Assembly (NCBI RefSeq): GCF_008033385.1
Contig: NZ_VOGY01000009.1
Span: 114,856-178,855, forward strand
From: Algibacter pacificus
GTDB lineage: Bacteria > Bacteroidota > Bacteroidia > Flavobacteriales > Flavobacteriaceae
Direction of reading: 5' to 3'
DNA: 64,000 nucleotides
The position numbers were made by a program, and so were the translations under genes. Under the pieces are notes generated by a model. The model worked only from the letters and a program-made list of their open reading frames with translations. It was not told where the DNA came from and did not search any database. Position 1 is the first letter of the stretch, and each line of letters starts with the position of its first letter. Below, piece after piece: positions 19,723 to 29,590 of the stretch.

Positions 19723-19951
19723 GTGGCAGTTTTAATTTAAAAGCTATTATTCTCACTTTTTCGGGTGTTATTTTTAAATAATAAAAATTGAATTTCAGAC
19801 TCATTTTTTTAATAATATTGAGATGAAATGTTATTTGTTTTAGGGTTCTCGTCTTTTGGTTGATAAGTTTTAATCATTGGTTTGTCTGGGTTTTTTCTTT
19901 CAATAAATTGGATTACTTTTGACGTCTACTTATATTAACTTAATTTTTAGA

Positions 19952-20737
19952 ATGAATACACTAACCGATTTAATAGAGAAAATTAATAATGCCAGGCAAC
20001 TCGATTTTGGTACTATTTTTAGTGAATCCATAGAGCTTTTTAAGAAAACCTGGGTGCAAGGTTTTTTATTGCAGTTATTTTCCATGCTTGTTATGATGCC
20101 AATCATTATTATGGTTTATATTCCTATTATAGGTTTAGCCGTAGCTCAACAAAATGGAGGCGGAAACGGAGAAGAAGCTTTAGAGAATTTTCTAGGCGGA
20201 CTCTCAGTGTTGTATATTGTTTTTGTAGTGGTTGCTATTTTTGTTTTAGGAGCCGTTTCTATGGCTTTGCATGCGTCTTTTTTCAGAATTATGAAACGTA
20301 TGGATTATGATGAAGTGGTAGAAACTTCAGATTTTTTCTATTTTGTAAAAGGAAAATATTTAAGTAAAGCGTTTACCTTAATGTTGATTTCTATAGCTAT
20401 CGTTGTGCCATCGGCGCTTTTGTGCTATTTGCCATTGCTTTATACTATTATTCCAATATCTTATTTTATGGTGTTTTTTGCTTTTAATTCCGAATTAACT
20501 ACAGGAGAAATTGTAAAAGCAAGTTTTAAATTAGGCACAAAAAAATGGGGCATAAGTTTAGGCTTGTTTATTGTGAGTTATATGGGGGTTATGGTATTGT
20601 CTATGATGACTTGTGGTCTTGGCTCATTGTTTTTACAAACCTTTTTATTTCATCCTATGTATTTAATTTATAAAAAAGTGATTGGCTTTAATGTAAATAG
20701 TGTTATTGAAGAAATAGGAACTCAGGTAGAGGACTAA
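19952..20737 (+). CDS. Polytopic membrane protein of unknown function
   Basis: 261 residues from ATG 19952. A TTG start 33 bp upstream is possible but sits almost on the -7-like element TACTTTTG (19914-19921). Five or six hydrophobic segments (about 40-70, 85-115, 145-180, 215-245) follow an N-terminal amphipathic part (ARQLDFGTIFSESIELFKKTW). This pattern is common in Bacteroidota membrane proteins, some mislabelled as carotene oxygenases. No catalytic motif is visible. It stands alone between miaB and topA. Confidence 0.8.
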   Translation: MNTLTDLIEKINNARQLDFGTIFSESIELFKKTWVQGFLLQLFSMLVMMPIIIMVYIPIIGLAVAQQNGGGNGEEALENFLGGLSVLYIVFVVVAIFVLGAVSMALHASFFRIMKRMDYDEVVETSDFFYFVKGKYLSKAFTLMLISIAIVVPSALLCYLPLLYTIIPISYFMVFFAFNSELTTGEIVKASFKLGTKKWGISLGLFIVSYMGVMVLSMMTCGLGSLFLQTFLFHPMYLIYKKVIGFNVNSVIEEIGTQVED

Positions 20738-20940
20738 AAAAGCAATACCTGTATATTAAGGAGTGCGTACATAGGCTTTTGTTTAAAATAATTAGAAGCC
20801 GCTAAAAAAAATAAAAATAATAAACCCTGCTTTTATAGTGTTAAAAGTGGGGTTTATTATTTAAAAAATATATAGATAATGTTTGAAATTAGGTAGATAA
20901 ACTTTTTTTGATATACATTTGTAGCCTTAAAAAATGATTT

Positions 20941-23460
20941 ATGGCGAAGAATTTAGTAATAGTAGAGTCACCTGCAAAAGCAAAAACCATTGAAAAATTT
21001 CTAGGAAAGGATTTTAAAGTAGAGTCTAGTTTTGGACATATATCCGATTTACCGTCCAAGGAATTAGGGGTTGATGTAGAAGGTAATTTCGATCCCAAAT
21101 ATGAAGTTTCAACAGATAAGAAAGCAGTAGTAAAAAAATTACGAGACTTAGTAAAGAAAGCCGAAATGGTTTGGTTGGCAAGTGATGAGGATCGCGAGGG
21201 GGAAGCTATTGCATGGCATTTAGCCGAGACGCTAAAATTAAATAAAGACAAAACAAAACGTATTGTTTTTCATGAAATTACAAAAACTGCTATTTTAAAA
21301 GCTATTGAAAATCCACGTGGAATAGATTACGATTTAGTAGATGCACAACAAGCGCGTCGTGTATTGGATAGAATTGTAGGGTACGAGCTTTCTCCGGTAT
21401 TATGGAGAAAAGTAAAAGGCGGCTTATCTGCGGGCCGTGTACAATCGGTTTCTGTTCGGTTAATTGTTGAAAAAGAACGCGATATTCAAGGGTTTAAACC
21501 AGTAGCTTCTTATAGGATAGATGCCGAATTTTCAAATGAAGATGGACAATCATTTAAAGCGAAACTTCCGAAGAACTTTTCAACAAAAAAAGAAGCTCAA
21601 GCGTTTTTAGAGAAAAATGCTATTGCCGATTTTAAAGTAGCCGATTTACAAAAAAAACCAGCTAAAAAATCGCCAGCAGCTCCGTTTACAACCTCTACAT
21701 TACAACAGGAAGCGTCCAGAAAATTATATTTTTCGGTAAGTAAAACCATGACCATGGCACAGCGCCTTTACGAAGCAGGTTTAATTACTTATATGAGAAC
21801 AGATAGTGTAAATTTATCTGACGAAGCTAAAAAAGGCGCAGAGGCTGAAATTAGAAAAGCCTATGGAGATCAATATAGTAAATCTAGAAATTATAAAGGA
21901 AAAGCTAAAGGTGCACAAGAGGCTCACGAGGCCATTCGTCCAACAAATTTTGCAGTACACTCGGTAGATATCGATTATGATCAAGCACGTTTATACGATT
22001 TAATATGGAAACGAGCTATTGCCTCGCAAATGAGTGAAGCTCAATTAGAGCGTACCAATGTTAAAATTAGTGCATCAACACATAAAGAAACCTTTACTGC
22101 AAACGGTGAGGTAATTACTTTCGATGGATTTTTAAAAGTGTATTTAGAAGGTACCGATGATGAAGATATAGACGAGCAAGATGGTATGCTTCCGGCTATG
22201 AAAACCAACGAAAAATTGCTTAATAGTTATATTACGGCAACCGAACGTTATACGCGTCCGCCAGCTAGATATACCGAAGCGTCTTTAGTGAAGAAATTGG
22301 AAGAATTAGGTATTGGTCGTCCGTCTACGTATGCACCAACCATTTCAACTATTCAGAATAGAAATTATGTTGAAAAAGGAACGATTGAAGGTGAAGCGCG
22401 TAATTATTCGCAATTGAAACTTCAAGATGGTGTTGTTGCAGATAATGTATTAACTGAAAAAGTAGGATCGGATAAAGGGAAGTTAGTTCCAACCGATATT
22501 GGAATGATTGTAACCGACTTTTTAGTGAATCATTTTGAGTCTATTTTAGATTATAGTTTTACAGCAAAAGTAGAAGCCGATTTTGATGAAATAGCTGAAG
22601 GGAAAGAGGATTGGAAAAAAATGATGAAATCGTTTTATAATAATTTTCACCCTATAGTAGAAGATGTTAAAGAAAATGCCGATAGAGAATCTGGAGAGCG
22701 TATTTTAGGTGAAGATCCTAAAACAGGGAAACGCGTTAGTGTGCGTTTAGGGAAATTTGGGCCTATGGTTCAATTAGGAACCGTAGACGATGAAGAAAAA
22801 CCCCAGTTTGCCAGTTTAGGCCCAGACCAACAATTAAATTCTATTACTTTTGAAGAGGCGATGGATTTATTTCAATTACCTAAAAAATTAGGAACTTTTG
22901 AAAATGAAGACGTTGTTGTGAATAACGGACGTTTTGGACCATATGTAAAGTTTGGAGCTGCTTATGTATCGCTTCCAAAAGGGACAGATCCTTTAAGTGT
23001 GGAGCTAGACGATGCTATTGTTTTAATAAAAGAAAAACAAAAGGCAGATGCTCCAATTTATATGTATAAAGATTTGCCTGTTCAAAAAGGTAAAGGGCGT
23101 TTTGGGCCATATATTAAATGGAACAATATGTTTATAAATGTCAATAAAAAATACGACTGGGATAATTTATCCGATGATGATATTGTTGAACTTATTGAAG
23201 TGAAAATTCAAAAAGAAATTGATAAGGTTATTCATAATTGGGAAGATGAAGGTATCCGTGTAGAAAAAGCACGTTGGGGACGACATAATGTGATAAAAGG
23301 TAAAGTGAAAGTAGAGCTGGCTAAAACAGTTGATGTTACCGAAATGACCTTAGAAGAAGCTGCTAAAATAATAGAAGCTAATACTCCTAAGAAAAAAACA
23401 AGAAAAAAAGCAGCGCCTAAAAAAACATCAACGAGAAAAACGGCAACAAAAAAGAAATAG
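20941..23460 (+). CDS. topA: DNA topoisomerase I
   Basis: 839 residues. An N-terminal Toprim domain (NLVIVESPAKAKTIEKFLG; acidic DEDREGEAIAWHL) is followed by the type IA core with catalytic Tyr284 in ITYMRTDSVNLS. The C-terminus has Toprim-C repeats (GRFGPYVKFG, GRFGPYIKWN) and a Lys/Arg/Thr-rich tail in place of Cys4 zinc fingers. Known: relaxes negative supercoils by single-strand passage. In Flavobacteriaceae topA commonly precedes the arginase-like gene and gldKLMN, as here. Confidence 0.97.
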   Translation: MAKNLVIVESPAKAKTIEKFLGKDFKVESSFGHISDLPSKELGVDVEGNFDPKYEVSTDKKAVVKKLRDLVKKAEMVWLASDEDREGEAIAWHLAETLKLNKDKTKRIVFHEITKTAILKAIENPRGIDYDLVDAQQARRVLDRIVGYELSPVLWRKVKGGLSAGRVQSVSVRLIVEKERDIQGFKPVASYRIDAEFSNEDGQSFKAKLPKNFSTKKEAQAFLEKNAIADFKVADLQKKPAKKSPAAPFTTSTLQQEASRKLYFSVSKTMTMAQRLYEAGLITYMRTDSVNLSDEAKKGAEAEIRKAYGDQYSKSRNYKGKAKGAQEAHEAIRPTNFAVHSVDIDYDQARLYDLIWKRAIASQMSEAQLERTNVKISASTHKETFTANGEVITFDGFLKVYLEGTDDEDIDEQDGMLPAMKTNEKLLNSYITATERYTRPPARYTEASLVKKLEELGIGRPSTYAPTISTIQNRNYVEKGTIEGEARNYSQLKLQDGVVADNVLTEKVGSDKGKLVPTDIGMIVTDFLVNHFESILDYSFTAKVEADFDEIAEGKEDWKKMMKSFYNNFHPIVEDVKENADRESGERILGEDPKTGKRVSVRLGKFGPMVQLGTVDDEEKPQFASLGPDQQLNSITFEEAMDLFQLPKKLGTFENEDVVVNNGRFGPYVKFGAAYVSLPKGTDPLSVELDDAIVLIKEKQKADAPIYMYKDLPVQKGKGRFGPYIKWNNMFINVNKKYDWDNLSDDDIVELIEVKIQKEIDKVIHNWEDEGIRVEKARWGRHNVIKGKVKVELAKTVDVTEMTLEEAAKIIEANTPKKKTRKKAAPKKTSTRKTATKKK

Positions 23461-23576
23461 AATTTATAAATAATAGAGGATATTTTTAATGTTATTTTTT
23501 TATATTTAACGTGTTTATTTTCTTTTTTTATTGTTACTATTGTATAATAGCAAAAAGGACTAATTACTAAACTTTA

Positions 23577-24743
23577 ATGAATTTTAATTTTCTGTCTCCC
23601 GTATCAGACTTTGTATTGGCTCATAATGAGTTACTTTCGGTTCAAGCTTTGGGTCGAAAGATAAAAGTTCATTCTGCGCAACATGGCATTCCAGATTTAG
23701 AGGATGTTGAAATAGCAATTCTTGGCGTTTTAGAAAATAGAAATGATCTTAATTATATAGGAGAATCATTCGATTTGGATGAAATTCGTAATGCGTTTTA
23801 TAGCCTGTTTCCAGGAAGTTGGAATGTTATTATTGCCGATTTGGGCGATATTGAACAAGGAGAAAGTGTAGAGGATACTTATTTTGCTTTAAAAGAAACC
23901 ATCAGTATTTTAATTAAAAAAAATATAATACCGGTCATTTTAGGAGGATCTCAAGACCTGACCTATGCTAATTATCGTGCTTATGATAATTTGGCACCAA
24001 TGGTAAATATTGTAAATATTGATAGTAAATTCGATTTAGGCGATTCTACAAAACCTATAAAAAATAATAGTTTTGTAGGTAAAATTATTTTAGATCAACC
24101 TTATAATCTTTTTAATTATTCCACAGTAGGTTATCAAACTTATTTTAATTCGCAAGAAGAAATAGATTTGATGGATAGTCTGTATTTTGAGTCGTATAGA
24201 TTAGGGCAAGTCTCGCATGATATAACTATAGTAGAACCTGTTTTACGAGATGCTAATATTGTAAGTATCGATCTTGGAGCTGTTAAAGCTTCCGAGGTTA
24301 GTGCAAATCAAAAGATGTCGCCAAACGGCCTCGATGGTAAAGAAATTTGCGCCATAGCAAGATATGCTGGTATTAGTAATAAAGTATCTTCCTTTGGTAT
24401 TTATGAGTATAAACAATCTAGTGACGATGACATGACAGCGATGTTGGTAGCTCAAGTGCTATGGTACTTTATTGAAGGTGTAAACTATCGAATAAAAGAT
24501 GATGATTTTTCTGATGAAAATACCTATCAAAAATTCATTACTTTAATAGATTCTGAGGAACTAATTTTCTATAAGAGTATAAAAACAGGGAGGTGGTGGA
24601 TAGAAATACCTTTTTTATCAAATGTTAATAATAAATTAAAAAGGCATACGTTATTACCCTGTATGCATCAAGATTATAAAGATGCTTGCAATAATATAGT
24701 GCCAGAACGTTGGTATAAAGCTATACGGAAAAATAGTATTTAA
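23577..24743 (+). CDS. Arginase-fold protein lacking most metal ligands
   Basis: 388 residues. The fold resembles formimidoylglutamase/arginase (VILGGSQDLTYANYRAY near 120-135, VNIVNIDSKFDLGD near 143-156, VSIDLGAVKAS near 229-239). In active enzymes these read GGDH, DAHxD and SxDxD. Here they are GGSQ (123-126), DSKFD (149-153) and SIDLG (230-234), so about half or more of the binuclear Mn ligands are replaced. It is therefore probably not a ureohydrolase. It lies between topA and gldK, a position kept in gliding flavobacteria, which suggests a structural or regulatory role connected with the type IX machinery; that link is inference. Confidence 0.8.
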   Translation: MNFNFLSPVSDFVLAHNELLSVQALGRKIKVHSAQHGIPDLEDVEIAILGVLENRNDLNYIGESFDLDEIRNAFYSLFPGSWNVIIADLGDIEQGESVEDTYFALKETISILIKKNIIPVILGGSQDLTYANYRAYDNLAPMVNIVNIDSKFDLGDSTKPIKNNSFVGKIILDQPYNLFNYSTVGYQTYFNSQEEIDLMDSLYFESYRLGQVSHDITIVEPVLRDANIVSIDLGAVKASEVSANQKMSPNGLDGKEICAIARYAGISNKVSSFGIYEYKQSSDDDMTAMLVAQVLWYFIEGVNYRIKDDDFSDENTYQKFITLIDSEELIFYKSIKTGRWWIEIPFLSNVNNKLKRHTLLPCMHQDYKDACNNIVPERWYKAIRKNSI

Positions 24744-24900
24744 CAAGAAATACTTAGTAAAAACAAATATTTAATAAAGGAATTATTACTATTTAGCAAT
24801 GTAGAGTAGTTTTTTTATTTAAAAATTGTTTTTAAAAAAATATATAAATAAGTTTACGCTCACAAAAATTAGGGCTTAAATAATTAACCGAGAGTTTTCT

Positions 24901-26262
24901 ATGATTATGAAGAAGTTTATATTATTAACCGCAGTATTTGCACTTATGGCTAGTTGCAACTCAACAGATAGAGGAGAACTAGTTGGTGTGAAAGGGAAAA
25001 CATGGCATCCAGAAAAGCCTTTTGGTATGGAGCTTATTCCTGGCGGTGCATTTATTATGGGAAATGCAGATGATGATTTAGCAGGTGTACAGGACGCTCC
25101 TACAAAAACAGTATCCGTACATTCTTTTTATATGGATGCAACGGAAATAACAAATAGTGAATACCGCCAGTTTGTTAATTGGGTAAGAGACTCTACATTA
25201 AGAATGAACCTGGCAAAACTAGCAGATGAAATAGGAATGACCCCAGAAGATGGAGGTATTGGAGAGTATGCTTTTAAAGATGCAGATACAGCAGATATGT
25301 CGGTATACGAAAGGTATATGTTCGATAATTATACAGGATTGGGACCTACAGGGTACGAAGGGCGAAAACTAAATAAAGATATTGAATTAGTTTTTGATAC
25401 CGAGGATTATCCAGATGTATGGTATGCTGAAGTTATGGATAGTATGCATTTGTCTTTAGAAGCTTCATACAATGGACAACGTACTTGGGATGTAAAAAAA
25501 TTTAAATTCCAATACAGTTATATGGATATTCAAGAAGCCGCTAGAAATAGAGGAATTAAACGTGAAGATGTTATTATAAAAGAAGAAATTATGGTATATC
25601 CAGACACCACAGTTTGGATAAGAGATTTTGAATATTCATACAATGAACCTAGACATAACAACTATTTTTGGCACGCTGGTTATGACGATTATCCGGTTGT
25701 AGGTGTTAGCTGGAAGCAAGCTAAAGCATTTTGCGAATGGCGAACATTAAATAAAAATTCATATCAAAAATCTGCAAATGCAGAATATGTAAATGCATTT
25801 AGATTGCCGTCGGAAGCCGAATGGGAGTATGCCGCAAGAGGTGGTTTGCAAGGAGCAACTTACCCTTGGGGAGGACCATATACTAAAAATGATAGAGGAT
25901 GCTTTATGGCAAACTTTAAACCTTTAAGAGGCGATTATGGTGCCGATGATGCTTTATATACATTAGAAGCAAATTCTTTCGATCCTAATGATTATAATCT
26001 TTACAATATGGCTGGTAATGTATCTGAATGGGTAAACTCATCTTATGATCAAGGATCGTATGAGTACTCATCAAGTATTAACCCGAGTGTTAATGATCCT
26101 GCCAATAAGCGTAAAGTTATTCGTGGAGGTTCTTGGAAAGATGTAGCATACTTTTTACAAGTAGGTTCTAGAGATTATGAATATGCCGATTCAGCACGAA
26201 GTTATATCGGTTTTAGAACCGTTCAAGATTATATTGGTGCGCAAGTAGTTCAAAAAAAATAA
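24901..26262 (+). CDS. gldK: Type IX secretion/gliding lipoprotein GldK
   Basis: 453 residues (ATG at 24901; a second ATG at 24907 is equally possible). Signal peptide with lipobox MASC, then an FGE-sulfatase-like domain (PGGAFIMGNADDD near 48, YPVVGVSWKQAKAFCEWR, AEWEYAARGG, NMAGNVSEWV, RGGSWKD). Known: with GldN it makes the periplasmic ring under the outer membrane in the type IX secretion system; the FGE fold is structural here. First gene of gldK-L-M-N. Confidence 0.97.
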   Translation: MIMKKFILLTAVFALMASCNSTDRGELVGVKGKTWHPEKPFGMELIPGGAFIMGNADDDLAGVQDAPTKTVSVHSFYMDATEITNSEYRQFVNWVRDSTLRMNLAKLADEIGMTPEDGGIGEYAFKDADTADMSVYERYMFDNYTGLGPTGYEGRKLNKDIELVFDTEDYPDVWYAEVMDSMHLSLEASYNGQRTWDVKKFKFQYSYMDIQEAARNRGIKREDVIIKEEIMVYPDTTVWIRDFEYSYNEPRHNNYFWHAGYDDYPVVGVSWKQAKAFCEWRTLNKNSYQKSANAEYVNAFRLPSEAEWEYAARGGLQGATYPWGGPYTKNDRGCFMANFKPLRGDYGADDALYTLEANSFDPNDYNLYNMAGNVSEWVNSSYDQGSYEYSSSINPSVNDPANKRKVIRGGSWKDVAYFLQVGSRDYEYADSARSYIGFRTVQDYIGAQVVQKK

Positions 26263-26293
26263 AAAATAATACTAAAAAATTAAATTAAAAAAA

Positions 26294-26941
26294 ATGGCGA
26301 AATCAAAAGCAGGTAAAAGGTTTATGAATATGGCTTACGGGTTAGGGGCAGCAGTAGTAATCCTTGGAGCATTATTTAAAATTACACATATGGAGTTTGG
26401 ACCGTTAAACGGAAACATGCTTTTAACAATTGGTTTAGTAACTGAAGCGTTTATTTTTGCGCTTTCAGCTTTTGAACCTGTAGACGATGAGTTAGATTGG
26501 GCTTTAGTATACCCAGAATTAACAGGGGGGCAAGCGGCAGATAAAAAGAAGCAAAAAGAAGCCACTACCGATGCCGAAGGCTTGTTATCTAAAAAATTAG
26601 ATGGCTTATTAAAAGAAGCAAAAATCGACTCTAATTTAATGGCTAGTTTAGGCGAAAGTATTAAAAATTTTGAAGGTGCTGCAAAAGGGATTTCTCCAAC
26701 AGTAGATGGTATTGCTGCACAAAAGAAATATAGCGAAGAAATGTCATTGGCTGCAGCGCAAATGGAATCCTTAAATAGTTTATACAAAATACAGGTTGAA
26801 CATGCAAGTCGTCAAGCAAGTATAAATGAGGAAGCTGTAGAAAATGCTGCTAAATTAAAGGAGCAAATGCAATCTTTAGCATCAAACTTATCATCATTAA
26901 ACGGTGTTTATGGAGGTATGTTATCTGCAATGAATAAATAG
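26294..26941 (+). CDS. gldL: Type IX secretion motor protein GldL
   Basis: 215 residues with two N-terminal membrane helices (about 12-30 and 38-57), including the acidic residue in the second helix (TIGLVTEAFIFALS), then a cytoplasmic coiled-coil-like tail. Known: GldL pentamers surround the GldM dimer and form the proton-driven rotary motor for secretion and gliding. 31 bp after gldK. Confidence 0.96.
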   Translation: MAKSKAGKRFMNMAYGLGAAVVILGALFKITHMEFGPLNGNMLLTIGLVTEAFIFALSAFEPVDDELDWALVYPELTGGQAADKKKQKEATTDAEGLLSKKLDGLLKEAKIDSNLMASLGESIKNFEGAAKGISPTVDGIAAQKKYSEEMSLAAAQMESLNSLYKIQVEHASRQASINEEAVENAAKLKEQMQSLASNLSSLNGVYGGMLSAMNK

Positions 26942-26988
26942 TTTGGGGTTAATCCTAAAAATTATTAACCTAATAAACTAATTGAATT

Positions 26989-28548
26989 ATGGCTGGCGGA
27001 AAATTATCACCAAGGCAGAAAATGATTAATCTAATGTATCTAATATTTATCGCAATGTTAGCGCTAAATATGTCAAAGGAAGTGCTTTCGGCATTTGGAT
27101 TAATGAATGAAAGATTAAATGAATCTAACCAATCTGCGGAACTTCGTATAAAAAGTTTTGTTGAAAATTTAAATCTTAAAGCAGAAGAGCAACCAGAAAA
27201 ATTTGGTTTAATGAAATCTAAAGGAGAAGCTTTAGATAAATTAGCAAAGGATTTTGATAATTATATTGCCGATTTAAAAGAAAAAATGAAAGCTTCTGTT
27301 GATAATCCTGAAGAATACGAAAGTATGGATAAAGGGGATTTTTTAGATGAATATTTTTTTAAAGGCGGGAAGTTAAAACCAGAAGGTGAAGCCTTTAAAA
27401 ATCAAATAATAACCTTTCGAGAAGGGATTGTTAATTTATTAGGAGACGACAAGGGGATGGAAGCCGTTTTGAAAACTGTTAAAGAAAAATTTGCTACAGA
27501 TGATGTAAAAAGAGGAGCAGGTACAGTAGAGTGGCTAGATCATAACTATAAAGGCTTTCCGTTGGTGGCTTCTTTAACAAAAATGACGCAGTTACAAGCA
27601 GATATTAAAACAACCGAATCTGAAATTTTAAGTAACATGTTGCAAGGAACGCTTTCTAATGAACTTTCCATGACAAATTACACCACTATAATGGAAACCA
27701 CGAAATCTGCTTATTTTAATGGTGAGCAGTTCGATGGAGAAATTGTTTTAGGTCGTACGGATGCCTCTACAAAACCGAGCCGAGTTGAATTAACATTAGA
27801 TGGTAGAGCACTAACAGAAAACCAATATACTGTTGAAGGAGGAAAAGTAAAACTTAACATTGGCACTGGTAGTGTTGGTGAGCATAGCATCCAAGGAACC
27901 TTGTTTTTCTCTCAAGATGGTGAAGAAATTCCTGTACCAGTAAAATCATCTTTTGCTACCGTTTCTAAACCCAATGCAGCAACTATTTCTGCAGATAAAA
28001 TGAACGTGGTTTACAGAGGAGTGCAAAACCCAATGACTATATCGTTTGCAGGAATTCCAGATAATAAAGTTACAGCAAGTGCACCAGGCTTATCACGTAA
28101 AAGTGGAAGTCGCTATATCATGAATGCACAAGGCATTTCTGGAAGAGAGGTAACCATTAATGTAACTGGAGTCTTGCCAGATGGAGGTAAAGTTAGTGAT
28201 AATGCTAAATTTAGAATTAAAGATTTACCAAAACCTACAGGAACAGTAAGAGGAGAAAGTGGCGCTGTTAAAATGCAACGAAATAGTCTCGAAATTTCAA
28301 CTATAGGAGCTCAGTTTGATGATTTTGATTTTGAATTACCATTGCGAGTTACTGGATTTAAATTTAAAGTTCCAGGGCAACCAACTATCAGTGTTAGTGG
28401 TAGTAAATTAGATAGTAGAGCAAAAAGTGTTTTGCGTAAAGCTAAACGTGGTTCGGATGTTACCATTTTCGATATCCAAGCCAAAGCATCAGGGGTTAGT
28501 ATATTACTTAAAAAAGTATCGCCAATTATTGTTGAGCTTACTAACTAG
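26989..28548 (+). CDS. gldM: Type IX secretion motor protein GldM
   Basis: 519 residues. One N-terminal membrane helix (about 12-30, MINLMYLIFIAMLALNMSKE) anchors a long periplasmic part built of a helical domain (to about 220) and three Ig-like domains (about 225-519). Known: the dimeric GldM shaft transmits torque from GldL to the GldK/GldN ring. 47 bp after gldL. Confidence 0.97.
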   Translation: MAGGKLSPRQKMINLMYLIFIAMLALNMSKEVLSAFGLMNERLNESNQSAELRIKSFVENLNLKAEEQPEKFGLMKSKGEALDKLAKDFDNYIADLKEKMKASVDNPEEYESMDKGDFLDEYFFKGGKLKPEGEAFKNQIITFREGIVNLLGDDKGMEAVLKTVKEKFATDDVKRGAGTVEWLDHNYKGFPLVASLTKMTQLQADIKTTESEILSNMLQGTLSNELSMTNYTTIMETTKSAYFNGEQFDGEIVLGRTDASTKPSRVELTLDGRALTENQYTVEGGKVKLNIGTGSVGEHSIQGTLFFSQDGEEIPVPVKSSFATVSKPNAATISADKMNVVYRGVQNPMTISFAGIPDNKVTASAPGLSRKSGSRYIMNAQGISGREVTINVTGVLPDGGKVSDNAKFRIKDLPKPTGTVRGESGAVKMQRNSLEISTIGAQFDDFDFELPLRVTGFKFKVPGQPTISVSGSKLDSRAKSVLRKAKRGSDVTIFDIQAKASGVSILLKKVSPIIVELTN

Positions 28549-28619
28549 ATCAGGAATTAAGTACGTGTAGAACGGACCTGTATTTTGAAATTTCATAAAA
28601 ACCCATAAATAGTAAGTAC

Positions 28620-29510
28620 ATGAATTTGAAAAATTTTTTATTAACCATAACAGCTATTTGTACCATATCTGGGGTGTTTGCGCAGGCAAATATCTTAAAT
28701 GCAAAAAGCCCAGAAGAAATAGGGGTGCTTACAGATGCGCAAAAAATTGCTAGTAACGATAAGCCTTTAGAATATGGTTATGTAGCAGATCGGGATATTC
28801 TATTTTCTAGAATGACTTGGGAAAAAATTGTGTTGGATGAACGTGTTAATTTTCCTTTGTATTACCCTATTGATACTAATAATATAAGTCGAGACAGAAG
28901 ATCTTTATATGATGTTTTAATGACAAACATTAAAAATGGTAGAATAAAAAATGTTTATGATGATTCTTATTTTAATGGTAAAAGAACTTTAAAAGATATT
29001 CAGTCAACATTATCAAGAGTAGATACAACCGAGGTGGGTATTGAACAAATAAATATGGGAGAATCTTTATCTGCAGAATATATTGATAGGCGTGACATAT
29101 CGGCTGCTGAAATTCGGGAATATCATATAAAAGGACTATGGTATTTTGATAAACGCCAATCGGAATTAAAATACCGTTTATTAGGTATTGCTCCAGTAGC
29201 ACCAGACGTCAATTTTATTGATGATGAGAATCCAGATTTAGTAGAGTTGTTTTGGGTGTTTTATCCGGACGCGCGTGAAGTTTTACACGAAGCAAAAGCT
29301 TTTAATAGTAAAAATAGTGCCTCAAGATTTTCATTCGATCATATTTTAAATTCACGTCGTTTCCAAGGTTATATTTATAAGGAAGAAAATATTCAAAACG
29401 ATAGAACTATTACGGAATACGTGGAAGATAATGCGCTTATGCAATTACTAGAATCAGAAAGAATAAAAGATAAAATTAGAGATTTTGAATCGGATATGTG
29501 GGCGTATTAA
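28620..29510 (+). CDS. gldN: Type IX secretion ring protein GldN
   Basis: 296 residues with a cleavable signal peptide (cut near VFAQ). The conserved stretch RDILFSRMTWEKIVLDERVNFPLYYP lies near 60-85, and SRFSFDHILNSRRFQGYIYKEEN near 230-252. Known: binds GldK in the periplasmic ring. Last gene of the operon, followed by a strong terminator. Confidence 0.96.
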   Translation: MNLKNFLLTITAICTISGVFAQANILNAKSPEEIGVLTDAQKIASNDKPLEYGYVADRDILFSRMTWEKIVLDERVNFPLYYPIDTNNISRDRRSLYDVLMTNIKNGRIKNVYDDSYFNGKRTLKDIQSTLSRVDTTEVGIEQINMGESLSAEYIDRRDISAAEIREYHIKGLWYFDKRQSELKYRLLGIAPVAPDVNFIDDENPDLVELFWVFYPDAREVLHEAKAFNSKNSASRFSFDHILNSRRFQGYIYKEENIQNDRTITEYVEDNALMQLLESERIKDKIRDFESDMWAY

Positions 29511-29536
29511 TACCACATTAATTCTAAAATATACGG

Positions 29537-29566
29537 AACGTTCACTTTTTAGTGAACGTTTTTTTG
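29537..29566 (+). terminator. Rho-independent terminator of the gldKLMN operon
   Basis: Perfect 10-bp stem AACGTTCACT / AGTGAACGTT with a TTTT loop, then a T run. Confidence 0.92.
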
Positions 29567-29590
29567 TCTATTTAATATATAACTTAAGGT

